A DNA stretch of 21,981 bases from Branchiostoma floridae (GCF_000003815.2 NW_023365764.1:1-21981), one strand, 5' to 3'; positions 1 to 15,030 are shown, counted from the first letter of the stretch. Notes: generated by a model from the sequence alone, not told the origin. Program-made: numbers and translations.

Positions 1-1138
1 ATTTTATCTAAGTACAAAATGTAAATGGAAATAGCTCTATGATTTGCCACCCACAAATATTGACTAGTATTGACTAGAAAATATTGAATAAAGTTTGAAA
101 AAAATTATTAAAAAAAAAAAAATATTGACTAGTATTGACTTGCCTATGAAATTTGCATCAAAGTTGGAAAATGAATACACCTTTATAATTGAATTTATTC
201 AATTCATAACGTTTAAAATAAACTTAGCTCCAGGAGAAATAGATACATTAGTCATTACTGTTTTTGGGAGCAAATTCTTCCTCGGTACATCACGATGAAA
301 TAATGAATAAATAGTAAAAAAAAGTTGTGTTTCCAGTTATGGTACTGAGAAAACTGGTCGGTGGGAAGAGATTCTCTTATTTTTCAAATCTATGCCGAAG
401 TGATTCACCAAATACAATGTAGTAGACTTAAGTAGAAGTGTGAAACTAAAATCAACCAGGTATTTTCAACATCATATTATTCATTTGTAATTATACAGAT
501 ACAAGAACAAGTATGTCAATAAATTGAACAAAGCCGTAAAATGAACTATGTTAACTACACATTCTGGTTTTAAAAGTCCCTATATCTGTTCACACTCCGT
601 TGTGAATTTTATCACTCAGATGGACAAATAGTATAGTTTCGGCAGGATTTTGGTATTGTTGGTCGAGCAACTGGAACATATTCCCCTATTCCTAATATAA
701 TTTAAAGATAAAGAATTAAAAACAATGATTAGGTTGCGTAAAAGTTGACATAAAACAATCAGCTACAAAGCCATCCAACCAAGGTTTAAAACCTTGACAC
801 TGTCTAAAATGTTTAAAATCTTAAAACTTACGATCCACTGCTCGGTAAGTCACGTGCTCTATCTGCAAACCGTGAACACACAGAAGCGATGGATTATTAA
901 AACTCATTCCTTGACAAAAACGAGTTAAAAGGTTGGGTAGGTCCAATTTCTCTGTTATTATTTATAAACATTACAGTTCAACTTCTTTGCTTCAGAATCC
1001 CTGCATCCAAGGAGGTAATATCAAGATCTTGATAAAACCTCCGAATCATACTAAAAGTTATGGGTAGTTCTACACTTGCGTTAAATATTTGTTTACATGA
1101 TGAAACATATTACAATCTCGTATTACGGCCATATTAAA
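1..1138. other. AT-rich DNA without a recognisable gene
   Basis: I see no coding exon, RNA gene or mobile-element protein here. The only small structure is a direct repeat of ATATTGACTAGTATTGACT-like sequence at about 58-75 and 121-139. The short open frame at 95-298 is Lys/Ile-rich, as expected from AT-rich DNA, and resembles no known family. Confidence 0.6.
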
Positions 1139-1238
1139 NNNNNNNNNNNNNNNNNNNNNNNNNNNNNNNNNNNNNNNNNNNNNNNNNNNNNNNNNNNNNN
1201 NNNNNNNNNNNNNNNNNNNNNNNNNNNNNNNNNNNNNN
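1139..1238. other. assembly gap (100 N)
   Basis: Exactly 100 N, the usual placeholder for a gap of unknown size. It abuts the left arm of the large inverted repeat, so that arm may continue leftward into missing sequence. Confidence 0.98.
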
Positions 1239-1575
1239 GTGGGTGATGGATAAATATCGATTAATATACATTTTCAGAATGAGGCAAGATTGTAGCGTTG
1301 TTGTTGTTGTTGGCCCACAACATGGTTTTCTGGAGACTGGAGACATATCTTCTTGCTCGTTCACGACAAAAGAAAAGCTGTGAAAGGATAGACATGTATA
1401 CATTGTACCAAGGAGTTTTCTTCACGTTGTACCATGAGTATTAATCATTTTGCGGGAAGAAATGGCCAACGTGAGGAATTTGTGCAAAGGATATTGGGAA
1501 ACTACGGAGAGATCTTGGGAAACTACGGAGAGATCTGGCGGGCGACTCACGTCTCTGCAGGTGCAAGTCTTTGAA
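1239..1575 (+). repeat. left arm of a large inverted repeat
   Basis: This segment is the reverse complement of 4150-4593, apart from scattered substitutions. Shared landmarks are GTGGGTGATGGATAAATATC at the outer edge, the GGAGACTGGAGACATATC block, and TTTTGCGGGAAGAAATGG. The left arm lacks about 140 bp that the right arm carries at 4386-4525; its sequence jumps from the CAACAACAAC-type tract straight to GGCCCACAACATGG. It also carries a 21-bp duplication around 1495-1536 (GGGAAACTACGGAGAGATCT occurs twice). The outer edge coincides with the 100-N gap. The unit could be a foldback transposon or two opposed copies of one interspersed element. Confidence 0.85.
1434..1574 (+). CDS. short open frame inside the inverted-repeat arm (46 aa)
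   Basis: The frame starts at an ACCATGA context with MSINHFAGRNGQREEFVQRI and stops at 1572-1574. The 21-bp duplication in this arm keeps the frame and duplicates a seven-residue ILGNYGE block. The right arm has the matching start on the - strand at 4263 and the same first residues, with K instead of Q at position 12, before it enters the gap. I do not recognise the protein. It may be the start of an element-encoded or captured exon, or chance. The only support is that the frame stays open in both arms. Confidence 0.2.
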   Translation: MSINHFAGRNGQREEFVQRILGNYGEILGNYGEIWRATHVSAGASL

Positions 1576-2480
1576 ACCAGGCCTCAAATTGAAATCAACG
1601 CGGTGTCCCGATTGCCCGGGGCCACTTATAATTTAGGCCGGGACCACTAGAAAACGACTTTGTGACATTTTTGGGACCGTAGAAAAATAACACCAGAGTG
1701 TCAACCCATCAAACGTTTTTCTAGCGCGCTACTCAGCGGCTTTCAACCACCCCGAACCCGTTATGAAAGATATGAAAGGCTGTATAACAACGTTTACACC
1801 TGCCTGTTCACTTTGTGGTTTCATTTGGTTGTTTTGTCAAAAACTTGGCGTTATGACATCAAACACACCTTGGGGGCGGGTCATTAACCATTCATTGCAC
1901 AGTATTACCTATTTGATACACTTTACTTTGTGTGTGTTTAAACGGGAAAACATTTTTGTGGAAAAAATGGAAACAAACCATCTTCCGTGCTTGTGAGGAT
2001 GCATGGCTGTGGCCTCATCCAAGCCGGCAACAATTGCTGGTAACTGTTCCCAGCTCAGGCTGTGCAAGCTCATGAATTGAGAGGGGAAATGAAAAGAATA
2101 TTATTGGTTAACTGAAATCATGAAAAATATAACATGCAACACAATAGGATACATCGAAAACTGCTAGTTTTCACCCCTTAAATGAGGGTAACCCCCCTTA
2201 AATGAAATATTACAATGTGTCTTGGGTTCAATTCATCATATGCAAGTTTCAGTACTTTCCGGGGTGCGGCTGACTGTTGTACAGTCTGTCGAATGCTGTC
2301 GTTGTCTTTGTAATCTTAAATCATGTTTCTAGATCCCTCCAAAATTAACAAATTCCGAAGGGCAGTCCCGAAATAAGTGCCCCACGGTTTTTGCACTTAG
2401 GGATCTCTTTATTTTTCCATATATGTATATTTTGTTGGTGGATACAAATTTAACATTTTTTTGGTGGATACAAATTTATG
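1576..2480. other. intergenic or element interior, no gene recognised
   Basis: Mixed sequence between the left repeat arm and the LINE relic. Short frames such as 1763-1996 have no family resemblance. There is a small direct repeat, GGTGGATACAAATTTA, at about 2439-2455 and 2462-2478, and a repeated CCCTTAAATGA at about 2176 and 2196. It may belong to the DNA enclosed by the inverted repeat. Confidence 0.5.
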
Positions 2481-3346
2481 TTAAATTTTGTACTGGAAGA
2501 ATCGTAACCTGGGACAAATTGTAACATTGTAGATCAATTTAAATACATCTTTCGACGGAATAATCATCAAATTCATCCTCCCAATATCTTTGTATATTAT
2601 CGGGATTACAAATTATGTTGCCTTTGTGAAGAAATGACATATAGATAATCTTATTAATTTTTGTCAATTTTAACCATGAGTGATTTGATCTGGTGGGCAA
2701 CATTGGACCTACCATCGGTTATTTATCTAAAAGTTTTTTTCCAAGTAGTAGGTATAGCTGATAGTATTTGATTACACTCTAACTTGTCCATAGTATAACC
2801 GAATTTTACCAACAAGTCATTGTAAGATAAAAATCTTCCTTCTGTATCTAATAGGTCATTTATATAAGAGATACCATATTTTATTGGTTTAGTCCATATT
2901 ATAGGCTTATTTTCAATTAAGATATTTGAATTTTACCATTACATGGCAGTTGTGATTTTACATCTTGAAGAGTTTCGGGTGGCTTGAACTGAAAAGCTTA
3001 AGATAACCATAACGTCTTTAAAGAAAGGGTTTGTGGGGACATGTACAGATAAATGAGTAAACAGGTGATTGATATAGACAGGTGCATGAATGAAAAAGTC
3101 CCTGGCTTACTAATGGGTTAGAGACACTTAGCACTTGTTTATAAAAAGAGTTTCCAGTAAAAATCTGGGGCAGCCATGAAGCTTTGGTAAAGTAGGTAAA
3201 TGTATTGAATTTAACCCCCCTTTTTCATATGTGTTATGGACAGTTTTACGTTTCAGTTTCAGTCTGGTATTCCAAAGAAAGTTAAAAATTGTTTTTTTTT
3301 TAATCATAGATACGGAAGAATCCTCTCCAGGTGATGGTAATGCCAT
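2481..3346 (-). pseudogene. decayed L1-type LINE, C-terminal part of ORF2
   Basis: Three separate stretches, in the right order on the - strand, resemble the region after the reverse transcriptase in L1-like ORF2 proteins. (1) 3346-3128 has IFNFLWNTRLKLKRKTVHNT followed by YEKGGLNSIHLPTL, which is the 'FLW...GGL.LP.L' block of the family. (2) 2911-2723 is a 62-residue frame starting NKPIIWTKPIKYGISYINDL, then a G-x-F-LSYNDL motif, and ending near SAIPTTWKK. (3) 2543-2481 reads FKLIYNVTICPRLRFFQYKI, matching the 'LR.FQYK' block. The pieces lie in different frames with stops between them, so the element is dead. The 5' part would lie in the 795-bp gap. Assignment to an L1/Tx1-type clade rests on motif memory, not an alignment. 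Confidence 0.72.
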
Positions 3347-3347
3347 G

Positions 3348-4142
3348 NNNNNNNNNNNNNNNNNNNNNNNNNNNNNNNNNNNNNNNNNNNNNNNNNNNNN
3401 NNNNNNNNNNNNNNNNNNNNNNNNNNNNNNNNNNNNNNNNNNNNNNNNNNNNNNNNNNNNNNNNNNNNNNNNNNNNNNNNNNNNNNNNNNNNNNNNNNNN
3501 NNNNNNNNNNNNNNNNNNNNNNNNNNNNNNNNNNNNNNNNNNNNNNNNNNNNNNNNNNNNNNNNNNNNNNNNNNNNNNNNNNNNNNNNNNNNNNNNNNNN
3601 NNNNNNNNNNNNNNNNNNNNNNNNNNNNNNNNNNNNNNNNNNNNNNNNNNNNNNNNNNNNNNNNNNNNNNNNNNNNNNNNNNNNNNNNNNNNNNNNNNNN
3701 NNNNNNNNNNNNNNNNNNNNNNNNNNNNNNNNNNNNNNNNNNNNNNNNNNNNNNNNNNNNNNNNNNNNNNNNNNNNNNNNNNNNNNNNNNNNNNNNNNNN
3801 NNNNNNNNNNNNNNNNNNNNNNNNNNNNNNNNNNNNNNNNNNNNNNNNNNNNNNNNNNNNNNNNNNNNNNNNNNNNNNNNNNNNNNNNNNNNNNNNNNNN
3901 NNNNNNNNNNNNNNNNNNNNNNNNNNNNNNNNNNNNNNNNNNNNNNNNNNNNNNNNNNNNNNNNNNNNNNNNNNNNNNNNNNNNNNNNNNNNNNNNNNNN
4001 NNNNNNNNNNNNNNNNNNNNNNNNNNNNNNNNNNNNNNNNNNNNNNNNNNNNNNNNNNNNNNNNNNNNNNNNNNNNNNNNNNNNNNNNNNNNNNNNNNNN
4101 NNNNNNNNNNNNNNNNNNNNNNNNNNNNNNNNNNNNNNNNNN
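3348..4142. other. assembly gap (795 N)
   Basis: A sized gap of 795 N lying between the LINE relic and the right arm of the inverted repeat. It hides the inner edge of that arm and the upstream part of the LINE. Open frames reported through it have no meaning. Confidence 0.98.
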
Positions 4143-4149
4143 TTTCTGC

Positions 4150-4593
4150 CGAACCTGCACGGGAGACGTGAGTCGCCCGCCAGATCTCTCCGTAGTTTCC
4201 CAATATCCTTTGCACAAATTCCTCACGTTTGCCATTTCTTCCCGCAAAATGATTAATACTCATGGTACAACGTGAATAAAACTCCTTTGTACAATGTATA
4301 CATGTCTATCCTTTCACAGCTTTTCTTTTGTCGTGAACGAGCAAGAAGATATGTCTCCAGTCTCCAGATAACCATGTTGTGGGCCCTGTTTAAGGGAGCT
4401 GTCATGCTCGTGGGGCAACAGTTTATTAGCATATCCTTCCTGACCGGACTTCTATCAGACGTAAACAATCGCAGGTCATTTGCATGCGGCGCTTCCATCT
4501 TGGGAGAACAGAAGCCACCCAAATACAACAACAACGCTACAATCTTACCTCATTCTGAAAATGTATATTGATCGATATTTATCCATCACCCAC
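4150..4593 (-). repeat. right arm of the large inverted repeat
   Basis: Read on the - strand, this segment matches 1239-1575 closely over about 300 bp. The extra block at 4386-4525 is absent from the left arm. It lies between GGGCC and the CAACAACAAC tract, so it is either an insertion here or a deletion there. The pair would fold back over roughly 2.5 kb of intervening DNA that includes the LINE relic. The small frame beginning at 4263 (- strand, MSINHFAGRNGKREEFVQRI) is shared with the left arm. Confidence 0.85.
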
Positions 4594-4821
4594 CAGTAAC
4601 TGAATTTTAGTCCTTACTTTCTTATCTCAGTTATGTTTCCTTGTATTTCGCTGATCTTCAGAGAATAATTTAGCCACACAAACACAACAGCCTAAGACAG
4701 CCCCGTAAAAATTTGATATTGCCAAATTCTGAGTAAAATAAAACACGTTTCATAGGCTTCTAACGCCCGCAGTACCGGTTCCTTATATTCTCATTGATTT
4801 TTATTTTAGTTTGCTTCATAC

Positions 4822-5150
4822 TTCGTTCCTTTCGTTCCTTTTCGCACTTTCGGTAGCAAAAAAAGCGAAAAGGAACGAAAAGGAAAGTGCCAAAAGTGCG
4901 AAAAGGAACGAAAAGGAAAGTACCGAAAGTACGAAAAGGAACGAAAAGGAAAGTACCGAAAGTGCGAAAAGGTACGAATAGGTACGGTTGTTTCGTTTCG
5001 GTCCTATTCGTTCCTTTTCGATCCTTTTCGTTTCTTTTCGCACTTTCGGTACTTTCCTTTTCGTTCCTTTTCGTTCCTTTTCGTCCCTTTTCGCTCCTTT
5101 TCGTTCCCTTTCGTTCCTTTTCGTTCCTTTTCGCACTTTCGGTAGACCCT
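4822..5150. repeat. CGAAAAGGAA minisatellite arranged as a long palindrome
   Basis: Copies of CGAAAAGGAACGAAAAGGAA alternate with a spacer of AGTACCGAAAGTGCG type. The strand composition flips: pyrimidine-rich at 4822-4856, purine-rich at 4866-4982, and pyrimidine-rich again at 5004-5150. The purine block and the last pyrimidine block are reverse complements. The centre is about 4983-5003, so the single strand could form a hairpin with a stem of more than 100 bp and a loop of about 21 nt. Long Arg/Lys-rich or Phe/Ser-rich open frames in this block are products of the repeat. Confidence 0.9.
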
Positions 5151-5830
5151 TTCAGTGGGTGTCCTTTTGGACTGGTCTATTTTGCAGTTTTACATGGGGT
5201 GTGCTGGAAGAGTCCATTCTTGTGAAGGTGGCGATTTAAAAAAATTAACTTTTGGACTTGTAGTATGTCAACGTTTTTCAGTGGGGTTATTTGTGGACTA
5301 ATCTAATTTGCAATTTTTCATGGGGTGGTCTGGAAGAGTCCATTTAATTGCACGGTGGGGGCAAATTTTTTTCTTACTTTGGTGATTCTGTCAAAGTCCG
5401 TTTTTAGCGGATGTATTTTTGGACTGATCCACTTTACATATGGGTATCACAGGAAGGGTACATTCTTGCACACGGAGGGGGATATTTTCAAATTCAGTTT
5501 TAGACGGGTGATGATTCAAAATTCCATTTTTAGCGGAAGTTTGTTTAGACTGATCTATTTTACCTTGCGTGAGGGACCTCATGCGTGCGGGACCTTTTTT
5601 GGGTAAATTCAATTTTGTATTCGGTTTCTTATTCACAAGGCCCTGTAATCAGTGGGAGTAGTTCTAGACTGGTCTGTTGTCCAAATTTACACGGGGTGCA
5701 CTGGAGTCCATTCTTGCACAGGGAATTTTTTTTGTAAAATTCATTTTTGGGTTAAACCGTCATTATTAAAAGGGGTGATTTTGGAACAGTCTTTTGTTGC
5801 ATGGGGAGGGGGTGGCTGAAATATGCTGTA
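5150..5830 (+). repeat. diverged tandem repeat, about 126-bp period, six units
   Basis: A recurring block of the form 'cagtggg...ttggactggtctattttgca...acatggggtg...gagtccattcttgc' begins near 5153, 5279, 5405, 5531, 5651 and 5770. The spacing is 126, 126, 126, 120 and about 119 bp. The units are strongly diverged, so this is an old satellite or the repeated core of an unidentified element. It follows the palindromic minisatellite directly and ends about 180 bp before the first coding exon of GBP-A. Confidence 0.8.
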
Positions 5831-6008
5831 TTTGCTCTCAAGAAAATGTCACCCGTCTAGCTATAGTACCTCATTTGTGACGTAGACGTAGTAGATGGAC
5901 CAAAACTATAATGTATGGAGACCATGAAATACAAGAGGCAGATGAAATTTTGCTATATGGGTACCAGCCTTTTAATACATGTATCTCAAATAACTCACAG
6001 AAAATGTC
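5831..6008 (+). promoter_or_regulatory. upstream region of GBP-A with a 3' splice acceptor before the start codon
   Basis: AACTCACAG ends at 6000, eight bases before the ATG. GBP-B has CATCCACAG the same eight bases before its ATG (acceptor ending at 15022). The start codon therefore probably lies in the second exon of each gene, with a non-coding first exon further upstream. I cannot identify that first exon for copy A. The leader contains a tiny frame, ATG-TCA-TGA at 6004-6012, that overlaps the real start. Confidence 0.45.
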
Positions 6009-10840
<4,832 letters not shown>

Positions 10841-11999
10841 ACATGCATTCGTGCCGTAGTGGCAAAATACCAAGAGGTCTGAGAGTAGTTGTCAATCCTC
10901 AGGGCGATATTTAGAACAATTTAATTAGAAAACGATGCAACTGCGAAGGTAGACAAACCTACATAGATAAGGATTGATACATAATGGGTTATTACTTACC
11001 ATTGCACTGTTGAAGATAACGTCAGGTACTTAATGGTAATGGGAAAGTTGAGTTGTTCTCTTTCACATTACGTTCAATCTTCTTGCAGAATGGATTGGTA
11101 TATTATGTATTGTAATGTTATAATTTACACGGTAGCACAAATGTACTTTTGCACAACGTTTGTCCAGCAGTTATTAACTTCATTGTATGCTGAAGGAATT
11201 ATATTTCAGTGAAACCAGAACTGTTCTGATGAAAACTTGACATGTAAGTTTACCTGTCAAGAAATAGATATACATTTTAAGGCTAATAAGTGTAAACCTT
11301 GATGCTTGTATGATTCTCCTTGTATGATATTTCATGTCGCTGTAGAGCACTTGGTGGAAAATAAAGGACAGAATGCTAATGTGTTATTTCTATAGTTTGT
11401 CAATTTTATTTGGCATATATTCCAGTGACAATATAAAATAACAGATCAGAAATGACCAACAAAACCTTTTTAATTTGGAAGTTTGGCAGGAATCATGAAG
11501 ATCATTCTGGTCTTGTTGATTGTCTGAAACAATCTTTCACTCACTTTTGTTTTAATCCTAAAATAATACACTATATCAATGACTATTATGACTTATCAAC
11601 TGTGTAGAATACTATCTATACAAAAAATGGTAAAGATAGTGGCGTCGTGCTGGCGTAATGGTTGCGGTATTTGGCACCGCTGTTGTGCCCTTGGGAAAGG
11701 TACTATACACGACTTCTCTAACTTCACTCTGGGGTAAAAATGGTCATCTAAATTTAACTAAGGACGTTAAAGGCGGTAGAAGGAGGAGGTGGGGTCCGCT
11801 TTCATTTTCGCACGTGCCCTTGACAGATGGGATAACAAGCCGACAAAATTGTCTGACATCGGTAGTAAGATCACGCTTTTGCAGCAGGTATTCTTATGAC
11901 ATTTGAAAACTACATTGCAACTTTTGATGCCTTTTGATGTGTGCTGTCTTCATTTGATATCGTGGGAGTTTGTAACACACTACATGTACTATGCAGTTT
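10841..11999 (+). other. 3' flank of GBP-A, no second gene recognised
   Basis: The first 500 bases are probably the 3' untranslated region. An AATAAA hexamer at 11360-11365 is the best poly(A) signal candidate, about 520 nt after the stop. From 11400 to 12000 I find no exon, RNA gene or element protein. The frame at 11658-11906 has no family resemblance. Confidence 0.5.
11360..11365 (+). terminator. candidate poly(A) signal AATAAA of GBP-A
   Basis: Canonical hexamer in the context GGAAAATAAAGGAC, followed within 30 bases by a T-rich stretch. It is the most convincing AATAAA after the stop codon at 10838-10840. No transcript evidence is available, so the assignment is by position only. Confidence 0.45.
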
Positions 12000-12004
12000 A
12001 GGCC

Positions 12005-14870
12005 TTTCAGTTTGGGTATGATCTCATCTGTGAGGAGATGCAAACATCGGGATGTCGTTTTGATGATTATCTCGATACAGGCTATCAGTGACAGGTGTGC
12101 GGCTATGACCTCATGCGATAATGCTTTTAGTTTCGGTATGACGTTATACCCCTTTAACATAGTTTCCCTACATCGCCACGCCTTTCCAGAGTGTACTAAA
12201 GTGACTTACCTGTGCTCTTTGTGTACAGTCGATTGCACGCTATTCCAGACTGCTACTGTTTAGAAGATCTAGAGCAGAGGAGAAAAACTACATTTAAACT
12301 TTTGAGGAAATTTCCCCATTTCCACTAGGACGGCGCTTTCGCCGAGCTCTCTCTGCGACATAGAATTTGACAGATCGCTCAACGGATTGTACATATATAG
12401 AAACGAATTTTTGTACACTTTGTGCATTTTGCTGTCCTCTCAGTCACACTTTTACAGCTCTCAGCCTCTCAGTCACACTTTTACATGCTGTTATACTCAG
12501 CATGAAATCAAAGGTTACACATATAATGTATCCTGTATCCTGCAGTGACAGCGCAGCGCAGCGCCGTCTATCGGAAAGGGGCCGTAACGTCTTGTCATGC
12601 ATTGTAAAGCGCAACAGTGTACAACGTTACTGTTGACAACATTATAACATCTCCGTTTGGTTAAGATCGTATCTCAACACACCAGGTAATACAGACGTTT
12701 CGGGATAGCATCCTGATGTTAATCTCGGTACAGTCTGATAACACTGTAATGCCTTCAGTTTTGGCATGACGTTTTGCTTCCTATTCCATCATTGTATCCC
12801 TTGGCGCCTTGCCTTACCAAACTAAGCGTAATAAACGACATGAGGGAAGTCATCTGGTACTGTTGATAGATGGAGACAAAAGTTAGACGATACTGGTTAT
12901 TTCGTGGAACTTTCTTGTATGTTGCCTCGTACATGTGCGGCAAGCGGTAGGTACAGAATACGTATATGGGACTGTAGTACTGTACCATGTCAGTAGCAGT
13001 AGAAACATATGTTATTATCTGAACTATGTCTGAGGTGAAGAATACTTTATCCATCATTTAAGAAGAGACAAAAGACAATGACGAGATTGTGTTCATCGAC
13101 AGGTACACAGACAAAAAGACCCAAGCGCATCTACTATGAACATCTGCCAGGGATTTTTCGTAATACAAATGTCGGTATCTACTGGGGATTCCCCCTCTTT
13201 CAACAAAACCGTGACGTAAGATGGTGGTTGCATTTTAAACGTTTGTTACAAAATACGTGAAGCCATTTTATAATCAGACAAAAGTAGTTGGAAGGGGTCT
13301 GTTAACAATGGGAGCCTATCTATCCTTTTGTGATTCTAAAATGGCTATCGACGCGAACCAGTGAAAAATTTTGAATCTGACACGACAAAACAATGCCAGA
13401 GGCAGTGTCTGTTCAATGACCCGCGATCTGATGTCTGTTCAGACTGTACTGAGACATACTTCGACTTTCAAACAGTGGAAAATAGGGCATCAAAACACTC
13501 TTCATCGTGTTCATATGTTCAGATAATGCTCAATCGATTATTTGTTATTTGAGGAATTTCCATGCACTGTAATATGAGGAAAGGCCGAGCAAGTACTAAA
13601 TAAACCGTTTATGTACTAAAACACCCTAGATGTTCCTTAACATATGGTACCCAGTTAGCGTGACGAGCACAACGACTGTACCATCTCAGCAGTGTTTTCA
13701 TTTAATACTTCAGTTGAAGAGTTATTGATAATATTCTGATATTGTAAGCAGTACCCATGTGTAGCATGTTTTCACCCTAAAAGCAAGACATGACAAAGAA
13801 TGATACTGACATATGTTACCATTGTCATTTAGATCAGCTCTCTATGTCGTAACTTTGTGGAGTATGCTGGTGTGCACGAGACCGCGCAAAAACCTTTCTG
13901 TTTCACTATCAACATGACCTCATCAAGATACCCAAAGTTTCGGTGTGACGTGATGTCTAAGTGCTAGTCTCACCAGTGACAAAGGTAGATGTTAGCGTCA
14001 TGCAGTAGTGCTTCCAGTTTCGGTATGACGTTATGCTTCCCATTTTAGTATCATTTGCTCATAAGGTTATTTCCGAGATTTTCGCAATGACATCATGTCT
14101 GACCTGAGTGTAATATAAGGAAGGAAGGAAGTTACCTGTTCTCTTTGTCTGCCGCTGAGTTCACGACAGGCAAGTCTGCTACCATACTGTGCAGCCGATA
14201 CAGAGGAAACAAAGGCTAAGGTAAGCACTGTGGATTATCAACTTGTCGTACTTCCTGTTTATTCGAGACAAGTATGCGTAACAAGCTCCCAGCTATTTCA
14301 GGCTTAATATCAACTGGGCTAGCGAAACTTGAGGGAATTTCTCACCGCTTTAGAAAAACATGTTCATTTAGCCTTATTATATTTGGCTCGGCATTCTTTT
14401 CGGAGTAACACATGAATGACACCTTATATCGTAAGAAACAGTGGTATTGTCCTATCATATTGCCTCATATGGTTCATACATGTACGTCCACATACGAGGG
14501 AGATATTGTATGGGACGTTACAAGCTGTCTACACAAACTGTTGCTGATATACTGTGTTTTTCGAATCCATACCAGAAACTCTCCGAAAACAAAAAAACAG
14601 ACAGAAATTGAAGTACATGAAAATGTCTGGACGTGGGACAAGGTTTAATGATCAGATTATTCTCTGCCGACCAAAAACTGTAGATTGCCAAAAGCTGTGT
14701 CTTTCTAGCCGTTTGTCGCCGTATGCATTATGTATTTGTGATGGTGCTGCAACGTGCATTTTTCAGATTAAGTATGATATCATTGCAGTCAACACAGACT
14801 AGCTATTCAGGCGATGGTTTCGGTATGATGTCATGTAACAATACTTTCAGTTTCGGCATGACACAAAGGT
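12005..14870 (+). repeat. dispersed family of TTTCGGTATGACGT-type repeats upstream of GBP-B
   Basis: At least seven same-strand copies of a motif close to CAGTTTCGGTATGACGTTAT occur at about 12008, 12130, 12756, 13936, 14015, 14816 and 14848. Several sit in a longer shared block of about 150-200 bp. For example, 12130-12240 and 14015-14175 both continue through ATGCTT/CCC-like sequence to a TTACCTG-TCTCTTTGT segment. Most copies contain TGACG, the half-site of cAMP-response/ATF elements, though the match may be incidental. The rest of the interval (for instance 12250-12700 and 13060-13900) holds no recognisable gene. A 21-bp direct repeat, CCTCTCAGTCACACTTTTAC plus A, occurs at about 12436 and 12465. 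Confidence 0.7.
14079..14220 (+). promoter_or_regulatory. candidate promoter and non-coding first exon of GBP-B
   Basis: A TATAA sequence at 14114-14118 is preceded by a CRE-like TGACATCA near 14089 and followed by a triple GGAA block, the core of ETS sites. Transcription could begin near 14145 (TTACCTGTTCTCTTTGTC). About 75 bases later AAG|GTAAGC at 14220/14221 is a strong splice donor. It could join the acceptor that ends at 15022, eight bases before the GBP-B start codon. A degenerate copy of the TTACCTG...CTCTTTGT segment lies near 12207. All of this is inference from motifs; no transcript is available. Confidence 0.35.
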
Positions 14871-15030
14871 TTCATTTTTAGATTTCTGAGAAGGCAACCT
14901 TCCGGCTTGGGGTGTAAGTATGGACCCCACTGGAAGAAAGTATACCAACAGAAAATTAGAACAGACAACTGAATCCCTAGAATAGGTTTAGTAGTCCCTG
15001 ACATATTTTCTATCATCCACAGAAAGAATC
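14221..15030 (+). other. probable 5' intron of GBP-B
   Basis: If the donor at 14221 is used, this stretch is the first intron, ending at the CATCCACAG acceptor at 15022. It includes the last two TTTCGG-type repeats (14816-14835 and 14848-14869). Open frames such as 14412-14648 show no family resemblance. Confidence 0.35.

Noticed and set aside
95-298. 67-residue Lys/Ile-rich frame near the left end
   Set aside because: Composition is that expected from AT-rich non-coding DNA and there is no family resemblance.
3231-4275. Open frames of over 300 codons
   Set aside because: Almost entirely N; they are open only because the gap contains no stop codons.
4816-5239. Arg/Lys/Glu-rich and Phe/Ser-rich open frames on both strands
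   Set aside because: They are products of the 10-bp minisatellite and its palindrome; no start context or family support.
13361-13552. 63-residue Cys-containing frame
   Set aside because: No signal peptide, no recognisable cysteine framework, no splice context; likely chance.
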